Shown piece after piece: positions 30,625 to 38,359 of a stretch of 40,984 bases of DNA. The stretch covers positions 1 through 40,984 of the forward strand of contig DVLJ01000090.1 of the NCBI GenBank assembly GCA_018715565.1, written 5' to 3'. The notes under the pieces are model-generated. The model was not told where the DNA came from and did no database searches. It worked only from the letters and a program-made list of their open reading frames with translations. This DNA comes from Candidatus Ventrimonas merdavium (lineage in GTDB: Bacteria > Bacillota > Clostridia > Lachnospirales > Lachnospiraceae). The first letter of the stretch is position 1; each line of letters begins with the position of its first letter. The position numbers were made by a program, and so were the translations under genes.

Positions 30625-31764
30625 ATGATCATTCAGAGCACCAGAGTGTGGATCTGCGGACAGTTTCTGCCGGCCCAGCTTGTCATTGAAGGAGAGAAGA
30701 TCGCGGCGGTCTGCCCGTACGGAACCCATCCGGCGGATGAGGATTACGGCGCGCGGCGCATCCTGCCGGGCTTTATCGACGTACATACCCACGGCTGTTA
30801 TGGATTTGATACCAATGATGCAGAGCCGGAAGGCCTGCGGAACTGGATGGCCCACATCCCGGAGGAAGGGGTGACAGGCATCCTGCCCACCACGGTGACC
30901 CAGATGCCGGACGTGCTGACCAAGGCGGTGGCCAATGTGGCCCAGGTAGTCCGGGAAGGATATGAGGGCGCCGAGATCTTGGGCATCCATTTTGAGGGAC
31001 CGTATCTGGATATGGACTATAAGGGCGCTCAGCCGCCGGAGGCGATCGCCGTGCCGACAGTGGAGCAGTTCTCCATGTATCAGGAGGCGGCGGACGGCCT
31101 GATCCGCTACATCACCCTGGCTCCGGAGCACGACCCGGACTTTGCCCTGACCAAGCACTGCCGGGAGACGGGGGTAGTGGTCAGCATGGGCCATTCCTCC
31201 GCTACCTATGAGCAGGCGCTGATGGCCGTGGCCAACGGAGCTACCTCCATGACCCATGTGTACAACGGCATGACCCCGTACCATCACCGCAAGCCGGGGC
31301 TGGTAGGGACGGCGCTGCGCCTGCGGGATATCTACGGAGAGATCATCGGCGACGGCCAGCACAGCCATCTGGCGGCGCTGAACAACTATATGACCGCCAA
31401 GGGGCGGGATTACGCGATCCTCATCTCCGATTCCCTGCGGGCGAAGCACTGCCCGCCTGGAGGCGACTACGAGTTAGGCGGCCATCCGGTGGAGATCCGG
31501 GAGAATGGCCTGGCCTACTTAAAGGGCACGGACACCATTGCCGGAAGCACCCTTTCCATGAACCGGGGACTGAAGATCCTGATCGAGGACGCCCTGATCC
31601 CGGTAGACGCGGCGATCAACGCCTGCACCCTGAACCCGGCCCGCTGTCTGGGCGTGGACGGCCGGAAGGGCAAGCTGGTTGCCGGTTACGATGCAGATGT
31701 GGTGGTACTGGAGGACAGCTACGAGGTGGTCCAGACCTATTGCCGCGGTAAGGCGATGCTGTAG
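30625..31764 (+). CDS. nagA: N-acetylglucosamine-6-phosphate deacetylase
   Basis: Removes the acetyl group from GlcNAc-6-P to give GlcN-6-P, the step after NanE. The 379-residue amidohydrolase shows PGFIDVHTHGCYGFD (the metal-site HxHG), GIHFEGPYLD with the conserved Glu, SMGHSSATYEQA and MTHVYNGM with metal-ligand His residues, and the catalytic Asp in ILISDSLRA. Length matches the family. The ATG follows AGGAGG by 8 bases (in ATATAGGAGG). It stands 12 kb from the nan genes, between a helicase and proC, with no nagB beside it. No operator like those of the nan promoters is seen upstream. Confidence 0.94.
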   Translation: MIIQSTRVWICGQFLPAQLVIEGEKIAAVCPYGTHPADEDYGARRILPGFIDVHTHGCYGFDTNDAEPEGLRNWMAHIPEEGVTGILPTTVTQMPDVLTKAVANVAQVVREGYEGAEILGIHFEGPYLDMDYKGAQPPEAIAVPTVEQFSMYQEAADGLIRYITLAPEHDPDFALTKHCRETGVVVSMGHSSATYEQALMAVANGATSMTHVYNGMTPYHHRKPGLVGTALRLRDIYGEIIGDGQHSHLAALNNYMTAKGRDYAILISDSLRAKHCPPGGDYELGGHPVEIRENGLAYLKGTDTIAGSTLSMNRGLKILIEDALIPVDAAINACTLNPARCLGVDGRKGKLVAGYDADVVVLEDSYEVVQTYCRGKAML

Positions 31765-31823
31765 GGAACGCAGTCTGGGAAGGCGGCGCGGGAACGAGCG
31801 GCAGGACAGACAGGCAGGGTATC

Positions 31824-31851
31824 GGATACAGGATATAGGATATAGGAGGCA
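31824..31851 (+). repeat. 7-bp tandem repeat running into the proC ribosome binding site
   Basis: GGATACA, GGATATA, GGATATA, GGAGGCA begin at 31824, 31831, 31838 and 31845. The last unit forms the proC Shine-Dalgarno GGAGG. Confidence 0.7.
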
Positions 31852-31857
31852 TACAAC

Positions 31858-32667
31858 ATGGCACAGTGGAAGCATGAGATTGGATTTATCGGGATGGGCA
31901 ACATGGGATACGCGATCTTAAAGGGCCTGCTGAAGGAGTACGGCCCGGAGCAGCTGATCTTCTCCGAACCGGGAGAAGGGCGGCGGGAGAGCGTGGCGAA
32001 GGAGACGGGAGTCGCCGCCGCGCCGGATAACGCGGCCTGCGCTTCCAGCTGCCATTATCTGATTCTGGCGGTGAAGCCGCAGATGTTTGACGCGGTGATC
32101 CCCGGGATCCGGGACGTGGTGACGGAGGAGCAGGTGATCATCTACCTGGCGCCGGGCATTACCCGGGAGAGCGTGAGGGAGCGTTTTGGGAAGCCCTGCC
32201 GGGTGGTGCGCACCATGCCCAATACCCCGGCGTTGGTGGGAGAAGGCATGACCGGCGTCTGCTACGATCAGAAGGAGATCTCCGGAGAGGAGCAGGAGAC
32301 CCTGCACCGTCTCTTCACCTCCTTCGGCAAGATGGTCCTGGTGGAGGAGCACCTGATGGATGCCGTGGGCTGCGCCAGCGGCTGTTCACCCGCCTATGTG
32401 TATCTGTTCATCGAAGCCCTGGCAGACAGCGCGGTGAAGTACGGACTGCCCCGGGCCATGGCCTATGAGCTGGTGGCTCAGACGGTGCTGGGAAGCGCTA
32501 AGATGGTCTTAGAGACCGGCGAGCATCCGGGACGATTGAAGGATATGGTGTGCTCCCCCGGAGGGACGACCATCGAAGGGGTCAGCGCCTTAGAGGAGTA
32601 TGGGATGCGGAACGCCCTGATCAAGGCCACCGACGCCAGCTACGCCAAGAGCATGAAGCTGAAATGA
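31858..32667 (+). CDS. proC: Pyrroline-5-carboxylate reductase
   Basis: Makes proline from pyrroline-5-carboxylate with NAD(P)H. The 269-residue protein has the Rossmann motif GFIGMGNMGYAI (residues 9-20), the conserved VKPQ segment, RTMPNTPALVGEGMTG, and the C-terminal substrate and dimer region GCSPAYVYLFIEALADSAVKYGL and SPGGTTIEGVSALEE. Length and motifs match ProC. It starts 8 bases after AGGAGG. nagA lies 93 bases upstream and a nudix gene 94 bases downstream. proB and proA are not in the window. Confidence 0.96.
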   Translation: MAQWKHEIGFIGMGNMGYAILKGLLKEYGPEQLIFSEPGEGRRESVAKETGVAAAPDNAACASSCHYLILAVKPQMFDAVIPGIRDVVTEEQVIIYLAPGITRESVRERFGKPCRVVRTMPNTPALVGEGMTGVCYDQKEISGEEQETLHRLFTSFGKMVLVEEHLMDAVGCASGCSPAYVYLFIEALADSAVKYGLPRAMAYELVAQTVLGSAKMVLETGEHPGRLKDMVCSPGGTTIEGVSALEEYGMRNALIKATDASYAKSMKLK

Positions 32668-32709
32668 GGATCGCGGGAGCGCGCAGCGCGGAGCGGTCCG
32701 GCATCATAG

Positions 32710-32732
32710 GGGGGCAGAGCTTATTTGCCCCC
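32710..32732 (+). terminator. Hairpin after proC
   Basis: GGGGGCA (32710-32716) pairs with TGCCCCC (32726-32732). Only ACATCATTT follows, so termination would be weak and the nudix gene may be read through. Confidence 0.45.
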
Positions 32733-32761
32733 ACATCATTTGGAAGAAAAGGGGAAGAACC

Positions 32762-33310
32762 ATGGACGAGAAGAAGATCCCGCCGGTGATCCGCAAGGAC
32801 CGGCAGTTAAAATATACAGGTACGATCTTAAAGATCTATGAGGATACCGTGATAGCCAATGGCCACGAGGCCCATTGGGACTACATCCACCACGACGGGG
32901 CGGCGGCGGTGGTGGCCGTGGCTGACGACGGGCGGCTCCTGATGGTGCGCCAGTACCGCAACGCCCTGGACCGGGAGACGCTGGAGATTCCGGCGGGGAA
33001 GCTGGACGAGCCGGGCGAGCCCACCATCGACTGTGCGTACCGGGAGCTGGAGGAGGAGACCGGATACCGGTGTGAGCATCTGGAATATCTGATGAGCATG
33101 AACACCACGGTGGCGTTCTGCGACGAGTTCATCGATATCTACGTGGCCCGGGACCTGATCCCGTCCCACCAGCACCTGGACGAGGATGAGGTGATCAACG
33201 TGGAGCCGTGGAAGCTGGAGGATCTGATGGAGCTGATCTTCTCCGGCAAGATGACCGACGCCAAGACCACGGCGGCGATCCTGGCCTACGCGAGAAAATA
33301 CGGAAAGTAG
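32762..33310 (+). CDS. Nudix hydrolase, ADP-ribose pyrophosphatase type
   Basis: A 182-residue protein of the NudF-like group, which hydrolyses ADP-ribose and related nucleotide sugars. The Nudix box lies at about residues 79-103, ending in the signature RELEEETGY, with the substrate-site PAGKLDE before it. The box has one more residue between the first Gly and Glu than the canonical G-x5-E. MVRQYRNALDRETLEIPAG before the box is typical of ADP-ribose pyrophosphatases. It starts 4 bases after AGGGGAAG. The order nudix, SpoIIM-like gene, xerD recalls the arrangement near spoIIM/nudF/ripX in Bacillus and Clostridium. Confidence 0.9.
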   Translation: MDEKKIPPVIRKDRQLKYTGTILKIYEDTVIANGHEAHWDYIHHDGAAAVVAVADDGRLLMVRQYRNALDRETLEIPAGKLDEPGEPTIDCAYRELEEETGYRCEHLEYLMSMNTTVAFCDEFIDIYVARDLIPSHQHLDEDEVINVEPWKLEDLMELIFSGKMTDAKTTAAILAYARKYGK

Positions 33311-33409
33311 AACAGAAGGCAGATCAGAAAGGCGGCGGAGCCGGGAAGCTCCATTTTCCGTCATGAGACCGCCTGGGGCCGCGTAGAATAAAAGAAAACG
33401 GCGGCGGCT

Positions 33410-33934
33410 ATGGGACGGAACCGGTATGGATATCTGTTTTTCTTCTGGCTGGCGGCCGGGGTGGGCATCTCCACCGCGGCCGCTAACCGTCTGTTTCTTT
33501 CCGGGATCATCAACTATCAGGCCCTTTATGAGGCGGTAAGCCAGGGCTGGCAGGAGGCGGTCCCTGGCTGGGGCGCGGGAAGCGTCCGCACCCTGGCCGT
33601 CCGGCTGCTGGAGACGGCGGTCCTGGCGTTTCTCTGCCGCGGCCGGTTCTGGCAGCTGGGGACGGCGGCGTTCCTTTTTGTGGCGGGACTGTCGGCGGGG
33701 ACGGCCCTGGCGGTGTTTACCTGGTGCCGCGGCGTGTTTGGGCTGGTCTGTTTTTTGGGCGCGGGCTTTCCCCATATGCTGTGCTACGGCGCGGTCTGGG
33801 GGCTGTTCTTGACCCGGGCAGCCTGGGGAGGCGGCGTGCGCCGCAGCCGGTTCTGGGGACTGGCGGCCGCTCTGTTTTTGGCAGGCGTTTTAGGAGAGCT
33901 GTGGATCAACCCCCTGTTTTTGGCCTGCCTCTGA
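33410..33934 (+). CDS. SpoIIM-like membrane protein (tentative)
   Basis: A 174-residue membrane protein with about five hydrophobic segments and a charged N terminus. The part near residues 110-130 (LGAGFPHMLCYGAVWGLFL) resembles the conserved FP-[HQ]-x-x-x-Y segment of stage II sporulation protein M, which takes part in engulfment with SpoIID and SpoIIP. Position between a nudix hydrolase and xerD is the position of spoIIM in many spore-formers. Overall similarity is weak and it is shorter than typical SpoIIM (about 200-215 residues). No good Shine-Dalgarno precedes the ATG (GGCGGCGGCT), so the start or even the expression level is uncertain. It ends before a strong terminator. Confidence 0.55.
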   Translation: MGRNRYGYLFFFWLAAGVGISTAAANRLFLSGIINYQALYEAVSQGWQEAVPGWGAGSVRTLAVRLLETAVLAFLCRGRFWQLGTAAFLFVAGLSAGTALAVFTWCRGVFGLVCFLGAGFPHMLCYGAVWGLFLTRAAWGGGVRRSRFWGLAAALFLAGVLGELWINPLFLACL

Positions 33935-33986
33935 AGCAGTCTTAAGAAAATCTCTCAGGAGATCCTGGAAATTTTTGGAAAAATTT

Positions 33987-34036
33987 ACAACATGTTGCGC
34001 ATGGGGAAAGCCCATTTCCAACATGTTGTATTTTTT
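33987..34036. terminator. Strong terminator between SpoIIM-like gene and xerD
   Basis: ACAACATGTTG (33987-33997) pairs with CAACATGTTGT (34019-34029); an inner ATGGG/CCCAT extends the stem; ATTTTTT follows. Confidence 0.93.
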
Positions 34037-34080
34037 ATGTAAAGTACCCGAAAATGAGCAGAAAAGTGGGGAAAATCTGT

Positions 34081-34109
34081 TTGATTTCTGGGAGAAATAT
34101 GGCTATAAT
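34081..34109 (+). promoter_or_regulatory. xerD promoter
   Basis: TTGATT (34081-34086), 17 bases, TATAAT (34104-34109). Confidence 0.75.
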
Positions 34110-34151
34110 GGTACTTACACGGCCAAAAACGGGCATTTTTTATTTCGTAGG

Positions 34152-34174
34152 GTGCGCCGCAGCGCACACTTTTT
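34152..34174 (+). terminator. Attenuator-like hairpin in the xerD leader
   Basis: GTGCGC (34152-34157) pairs with GCGCAC (34162-34167), with ACTTTTT after it, between the promoter and the ATG. It resembles a short intrinsic terminator. Confidence 0.5.
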
Positions 34175-34196
34175 AAAGAGAGAGTTGGAGAGAGAC

Positions 34197-35099
34197 ATGG
34201 GATCAGGAACGATGAAAAAAGAAGTGGAAGCCTTTATCAGCTACCTGGAGCAGGAGAAGCAGGCTTCGCTCAATACCGTGCTCAGCTACCGCAGAGACCT
34301 GGTACAGTTTGGCGAGTATCTGGAGCAGCAGGGGGTGAGCGATCCGGCCAAGGTGACCAGGACAGGCCTGAATTCTTATATCTTATATCTGGAACGGCAG
34401 GGGAAGGCGTCCACCACCATCTCCCGGGGCGTTGCCACCTTAAAGTCCTTTTTTCACTATGAGTGGAAGGAGGGCAAGATTCGGCGGGATCCGGCAGAGC
34501 TGTTAAAGACCCCTAAGGTAGAGCGCAAGCCTCCGGTGATCCTAAGCGTGGACGAGGTGAACCGGATCCTGCAGCAGCCGTCGGGCCAGACGCCCAAGGA
34601 GGTCCGGGACAAGGCGATGCTGGAGCTCCTTTACGCCACGGGCATCCGGGTGTCGGAGCTGATCGGCCTGGAGGTGGAGGATCTAAATCTTTCCGTGGGC
34701 TATATCACCTGCCGGGACGGCCAGAAGGAGCGGATGATCCCCTTTGGGAAGACGGCCAGCCAGGCGCTGAAGACTTACATGGAGACGGCCCGTCCGGCTC
34801 TGCTGAAGGGAGCCGCCTCGCCATGGCTGTTCACCAACTGCAGCGGCAGGCCCATGTCCCGCCAGGGCTTCTGGAAGATCGTGAAATATTATGGAGAGAA
34901 GGCCGGACTGAGCGGGGAGATCACCCCCCACACCCTGCGCCATTCCTTTGCCGCCCATCTGATCAGCGGGGGCGCGGACCTGCAGGCGGTGCAGACGATG
35001 ATGGGACATGCCGACCTGGCCACCACCCAGATCTACACCCTGTATCTGCAGAAGGATGGCCTCCGGAAGGCCTATGCGGGGGCGCACCCGAGAAAATAA
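34197..35099 (+). CDS. xerD: Tyrosine recombinase XerD
   Basis: Resolves chromosome dimers at the terminus with a partner recombinase. The 300-residue protein has the N-terminal SAM-like domain (about 1-95) and the catalytic domain with every expected residue: Arg151 (in TGIRVSELIGL), Lys177, His245 and Arg248 (in PHTLRHSF), His271 (in MMGHADLATTQIY) and the nucleophile Tyr280. Length is normal for XerD. The ATG at 34197 has GGAG 6 bases upstream; a longer reading frame would begin inside the terminator. It is preceded by its own promoter and an attenuator-like hairpin. Position next to a nudix and SpoIIM-like gene supports housekeeping XerD and not a phage integrase. Confidence 0.94.
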   Translation: MGSGTMKKEVEAFISYLEQEKQASLNTVLSYRRDLVQFGEYLEQQGVSDPAKVTRTGLNSYILYLERQGKASTTISRGVATLKSFFHYEWKEGKIRRDPAELLKTPKVERKPPVILSVDEVNRILQQPSGQTPKEVRDKAMLELLYATGIRVSELIGLEVEDLNLSVGYITCRDGQKERMIPFGKTASQALKTYMETARPALLKGAASPWLFTNCSGRPMSRQGFWKIVKYYGEKAGLSGEITPHTLRHSFAAHLISGGADLQAVQTMMGHADLATTQIYTLYLQKDGLRKAYAGAHPRK

Positions 35100-35180
35100 G
35101 CCCATAGAGGGCAGACGGGTCGGCACGGCTGAGTCCGCACCGGAACGGAGACAGGAGCAGGACAGACGGATCCGGAAGAA

Positions 35181-35220
35181 TACGGAGATATACGGAACTA
35201 TACAGAAATGTACAGAAATA
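35181..35220 (+). repeat. 10-bp tandem repeat after xerD, four copies
   Basis: TACGGAGATA, TACGGAACTA, TACAGAAATG, TACAGAAATA, each beginning ten bases after the last. The 336-base gap 35,100-35,435 otherwise holds the terminator at 35,222 and the promoter at 35,389; the rest shows nothing recognisable. Confidence 0.75.
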
Positions 35221-35221
35221 C

Positions 35222-35274
35222 AGAAGCAAACGACCTGCCCGGAGCGAAGCGGCTTTGGGCGGGTTTTTGCTTCT
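35222..35274. terminator. Composite terminator after xerD
   Basis: ACCTGCCC (35233-35240) pairs with GGGCGGGT (35257-35264) with one G-U, followed by TTTTG. An outer AGAAGCAAA/TTTGCTTCT pairing (35222-35230, 35266-35274) extends it and would serve either direction. Confidence 0.85.
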
Positions 35275-35388
35275 ATGGGGGGAAGCGGCCGCTGGAGACC
35301 GCTCATGAGAAAATACGGGGAGCCGGCCGTCGGAATACGGGGGCCTCGGGAAAATTTTGCGATGGTCCTTCTTTTTCCGGGGGAATCA

Positions 35389-35397
35389 TGGTATACT
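35389..35397 (+). promoter_or_regulatory. Extended -10 promoter of the amidase-topB operon
   Basis: TG-g-TATACT; no -35 is clear upstream. Confidence 0.55.
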
Positions 35398-35435
35398 GAT
35401 ACGAGGAATCGGCAGACGACAGAGCAGGAGACAGC

Positions 35436-36209
35436 ATGGCAGGAAGCAGAACACCCCGCAGAGGCGGGGGATACCAAAGACAACCGTATGAACAGACGGA
35501 TCCGCGGCCTTCCTCGCGGAGAAGGAAAAAGAGACCGGGGCGCCTCAGCAGAGAGGGGGTCCTGATCCTTTTGACCCTGGTCCTGGCTGTGGCGGTCCTG
35601 ATCACCGGGGGACTGCTGGCGGTCCGCTGGTGGCGGGAAAAGAACCGGCCGGATCTGTCCCTTTTGCAGGCGCCGGACTGGTACACCCAGGATTTTTTAC
35701 AGCGCAATCCCTATTCCCGCCCAGGACTCAAGCGGGAGGCAGTCAACAGCATCGTGGTCCACTACGTGGCCAATCCAGGGACCAGCGCGGCCCAGAACCG
35801 GGAGTATTTCAACAATCTGGCGTACCAGACCGGGGAGGACGCCACCTCGGCCAGCAGCCATTACATCATCGGGATCGACGGGGAGATCATCCAGTGCATT
35901 CCCTTAGATGAGGTGGCCTACGCCAATTATCCCCGGAATGAGGATACGGTATCCATCGAGTGCTGCCACCCGGATCCCACCGGGGAGTTTACGCCGGAGA
36001 CGAAGGAAGCCTTGGTGAAGCTGGTGGGCTGGCTGTGCAGCGAGCTGCAGCTGACGGAACGGGACGTGATTCGCCACTATGACGTGGTGGGCAAGAACTG
36101 TCCCAAGTATTACGTGGAGCATGAGGACGCCTGGCAGGAATTAAAGGCAGAGATGAAGGCAGGCGTGGATGCTGCCAAGAAGCAGTCGGCGAAGGATATG
36201 TCCGACTGA
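35436..36209 (+). CDS. Membrane-anchored N-acetylmuramoyl-L-alanine amidase (Amidase_2/PGRP)
   Basis: Cuts the bond between muramic acid and the stem peptide. The 257-residue protein has an N-terminal stretch rich in Arg, Gly and Pro (1-38), a membrane anchor (about 41-65) and a zinc amidase domain (about 95-235). Zinc ligands are His109 (VVHYVANPG), His214 (RHYDVVGK) and Cys222 (NCPKYY). The start follows AGGAG by 5 bases. It is the first gene of a unit with topB, 20 bases on. Remodelling of the wall in vegetative growth or sporulation are both possible. Confidence 0.9.
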   Translation: MAGSRTPRRGGGYQRQPYEQTDPRPSSRRRKKRPGRLSREGVLILLTLVLAVAVLITGGLLAVRWWREKNRPDLSLLQAPDWYTQDFLQRNPYSRPGLKREAVNSIVVHYVANPGTSAAQNREYFNNLAYQTGEDATSASSHYIIGIDGEIIQCIPLDEVAYANYPRNEDTVSIECCHPDPTGEFTPETKEALVKLVGWLCSELQLTERDVIRHYDVVGKNCPKYYVEHEDAWQELKAEMKAGVDAAKKQSAKDMSD

Positions 36210-36229
36210 GAGAAAGGGAACCTGAATTT

Positions 36230-38359
36230 ATGGGAAAATCATTATACATAGCCGAGAAGCCCAGCGTGGCCCAGGAATTTGCCAATGCGCTGAAGATCTC
36301 GGCCAGGCGGTCGGACGGCTATATCGAGTCGGATACGGCGGTGGTGACCTGGTGCGTGGGGCATCTGGTGACCATGAGCTATCCGGAAGCCTACGATCCC
36401 AAGTACAAGCGGTGGAGTCTTCAGACGCTGCCGTTTTTGCCGAAGGAATTTAAGTACCAGGTCATTGAGGGGGTGGCGAAGCAGTTCCAGATCGTCAGCC
36501 GCCTGCTCAACCGGACGGATATCGATACCATTTACATCTGCACCGACTCCGGGCGGGAGGGAGAGTACATCTACCGCCTGGTGGATCAGATGGCCGGGGT
36601 GAAGGGCAAGGTGAGGAAGCGGGTCTGGATCGATTCCCAGACCGAGGAGGAGATCCTCCGGGGGATCCGGGAGGCCAAGGACTGGGACGCCTATGACGAT
36701 CTGGCGGCGTCCGCTTATCTGCGGGCCAAGGAAGATTATCTGATGGGCATCAATTTCTCCCGCCTGCTGACGCTAAAGTACGGGCCGACGATCTCCGCCT
36801 ATATGAAGACCAACCGGACCGTGCTGTCCGTGGGCCGGGTGATGACCTGCGTGCTGGGCATGGTAGTCCGGCGGGAGCGGGAGATCCGGGATTTTGTCAA
36901 GACCCCGTTCTACCGGGTGATCGCCGGCTTTGACATGGACGGTATGGGCTTTGACGGGGAGTGGCGGAGCGTAGAAGGCTCCCGGTATTACCAGTCTCCA
37001 TATCTGTATAAGGAAAACGGCTTTAAAAAGCGGGAGCACGCCGAGGCGCTGATCGCCGGACTGATGGCGGAGCCGCCGGTGAGCGGCACCCTGGTGAAGG
37101 CAGAGAAGAAAAAGGAGACGAAGAATCCGCCTCTGCTCTATAACCTGGCGGAGCTGCAGAACGACTGCTCCCGCATGTTCAAGATCAGCCCGGACCAGAC
37201 GCTGCAGGTGGTGCAGGAGCTTTACGAGAAAAAGCTGGTGACCTACCCCAGGACCGACGCCCGGGTCCTCTCCACGGCAGTGGCAAAGGAGATCCATAAG
37301 AACATCGGCGGCCTTAAAAATTATCCGCCGGCGGCGGCCTTTGCCGCGGAGGTGCTGGAGCAGGGAACCTACAAAAATCTGGCGAAGACCCGGTATGTCA
37401 ACGACAAGCAGATCACAGACCATTACGCCATCGTGCCCACGGGCCAGGGCCAGGGAGCCTTAGGACGGCTGTCACCCCTGTCAGAAAAGGTATACCAGGT
37501 GATCTGCCGCCGGTTTTTAAGCATCTTCTATCCGCCGGCCATTTACCAGAAATACGCCCTGGAGCTGGCAGTGGAGAACGAGCATTTCTTCGCCAACTTC
37601 CGGGTCCTGGCAGATCCGGGATATCTGAAGGTGGCGAATGTGCCCAGGGGGAAAGCTGGGGACGGAGCCTCGGAAGGGGCTTCGGGAGCCGCTCCTGAGA
37701 CGGGAACAGCGCCGGAGGAGCCGGATAAAGGCGAGAAGGAAGAATCGGAGCGCAACCAGAAGGATCTGGAGAATCCGGAATTCGTGGCAAAGCTGGCATC
37801 CCTGAAAAAAGGGATGACCCTGCCGGTGACCGGGATGACGGTAAAGGAGGGAGAGACCTCCCCGCCCAAGCGGTATTCCTCCGGTTCCATGATCCTGGCC
37901 ATGGAGAACGCAGGCCAGCTGATCGAGGACGAGGAGCTGCGGGCCCAGATCAAGGGAAGCGGCATCGGGACCAGCGCCACCCGGGCAGAGATCCTAAAAA
38001 AGCTGGTGAACATCCAGTATCTGGCGCTGAACGGCAAGACCCAGCTGATCACCCCCACTTTGCTTGGCGAGCTGGTGTTCGATGTGGTGAACGCCTCCAT
38101 CCGCCAGCTCCTGAACCCGGAGCTGACGGCCAGCTGGGAGAAGGGGCTTACCTATGTGGCGGAGGGTACCATCACCCCGGAGGAATACATGCAGAAGCTG
38201 GAGCATTTCGTGGCCGGGAGGACCTACGGGGTGCTGAAGCTGAACAATCAGTACCAGCTGAGGGATGTGTTTGAGGCAACGGGGAACTATTATAAGAAAG
38301 AGACGAAAAGGAGAATGAAGCATGAAACAGTCAGAGATGAAGATCAAGGATCTGTATAA
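36230..38359 (+). CDS. topB: Type IA DNA topoisomerase, TopB (topoisomerase III) type
   Basis: A 709-residue enzyme that cuts and reseals one DNA strand. The Toprim domain opens with YIAEKPSVAQEFA; its acidic motif reads TDSGREGE (Asp106, Ser, Gly108, Arg, Glu), so the second Asp of the usual D-x-D is Gly. The active-site Tyr339 lies in TYPRTD. Gly-rich SATRAEILKKL is the usual domain IV/V signature. A hydrophilic insert rich in Glu, Ala and Gly (about residues 480-520) breaks the middle, and there is no zinc ribbon at the C terminus. It starts 9 bases after AAAGGGAA. Its last 38 bases overlap the next gene. Confidence 0.92.
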   Translation: MGKSLYIAEKPSVAQEFANALKISARRSDGYIESDTAVVTWCVGHLVTMSYPEAYDPKYKRWSLQTLPFLPKEFKYQVIEGVAKQFQIVSRLLNRTDIDTIYICTDSGREGEYIYRLVDQMAGVKGKVRKRVWIDSQTEEEILRGIREAKDWDAYDDLAASAYLRAKEDYLMGINFSRLLTLKYGPTISAYMKTNRTVLSVGRVMTCVLGMVVRREREIRDFVKTPFYRVIAGFDMDGMGFDGEWRSVEGSRYYQSPYLYKENGFKKREHAEALIAGLMAEPPVSGTLVKAEKKKETKNPPLLYNLAELQNDCSRMFKISPDQTLQVVQELYEKKLVTYPRTDARVLSTAVAKEIHKNIGGLKNYPPAAAFAAEVLEQGTYKNLAKTRYVNDKQITDHYAIVPTGQGQGALGRLSPLSEKVYQVICRRFLSIFYPPAIYQKYALELAVENEHFFANFRVLADPGYLKVANVPRGKAGDGASEGASGAAPETGTAPEEPDKGEKEESERNQKDLENPEFVAKLASLKKGMTLPVTGMTVKEGETSPPKRYSSGSMILAMENAGQLIEDEELRAQIKGSGIGTSATRAEILKKLVNIQYLALNGKTQLITPTLLGELVFDVVNASIRQLLNPELTASWEKGLTYVAEGTITPEEYMQKLEHFVAGRTYGVLKLNNQYQLRDVFEATGNYYKKETKRRMKHETVRDEDQGSV

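Noticed and set aside
34197-35099. Tyrosine recombinase as integrase of a mobile element
   Set aside because: Length and motifs fit housekeeping XerD, neighbours are housekeeping genes, and no attachment-site repeats or phage genes are near.
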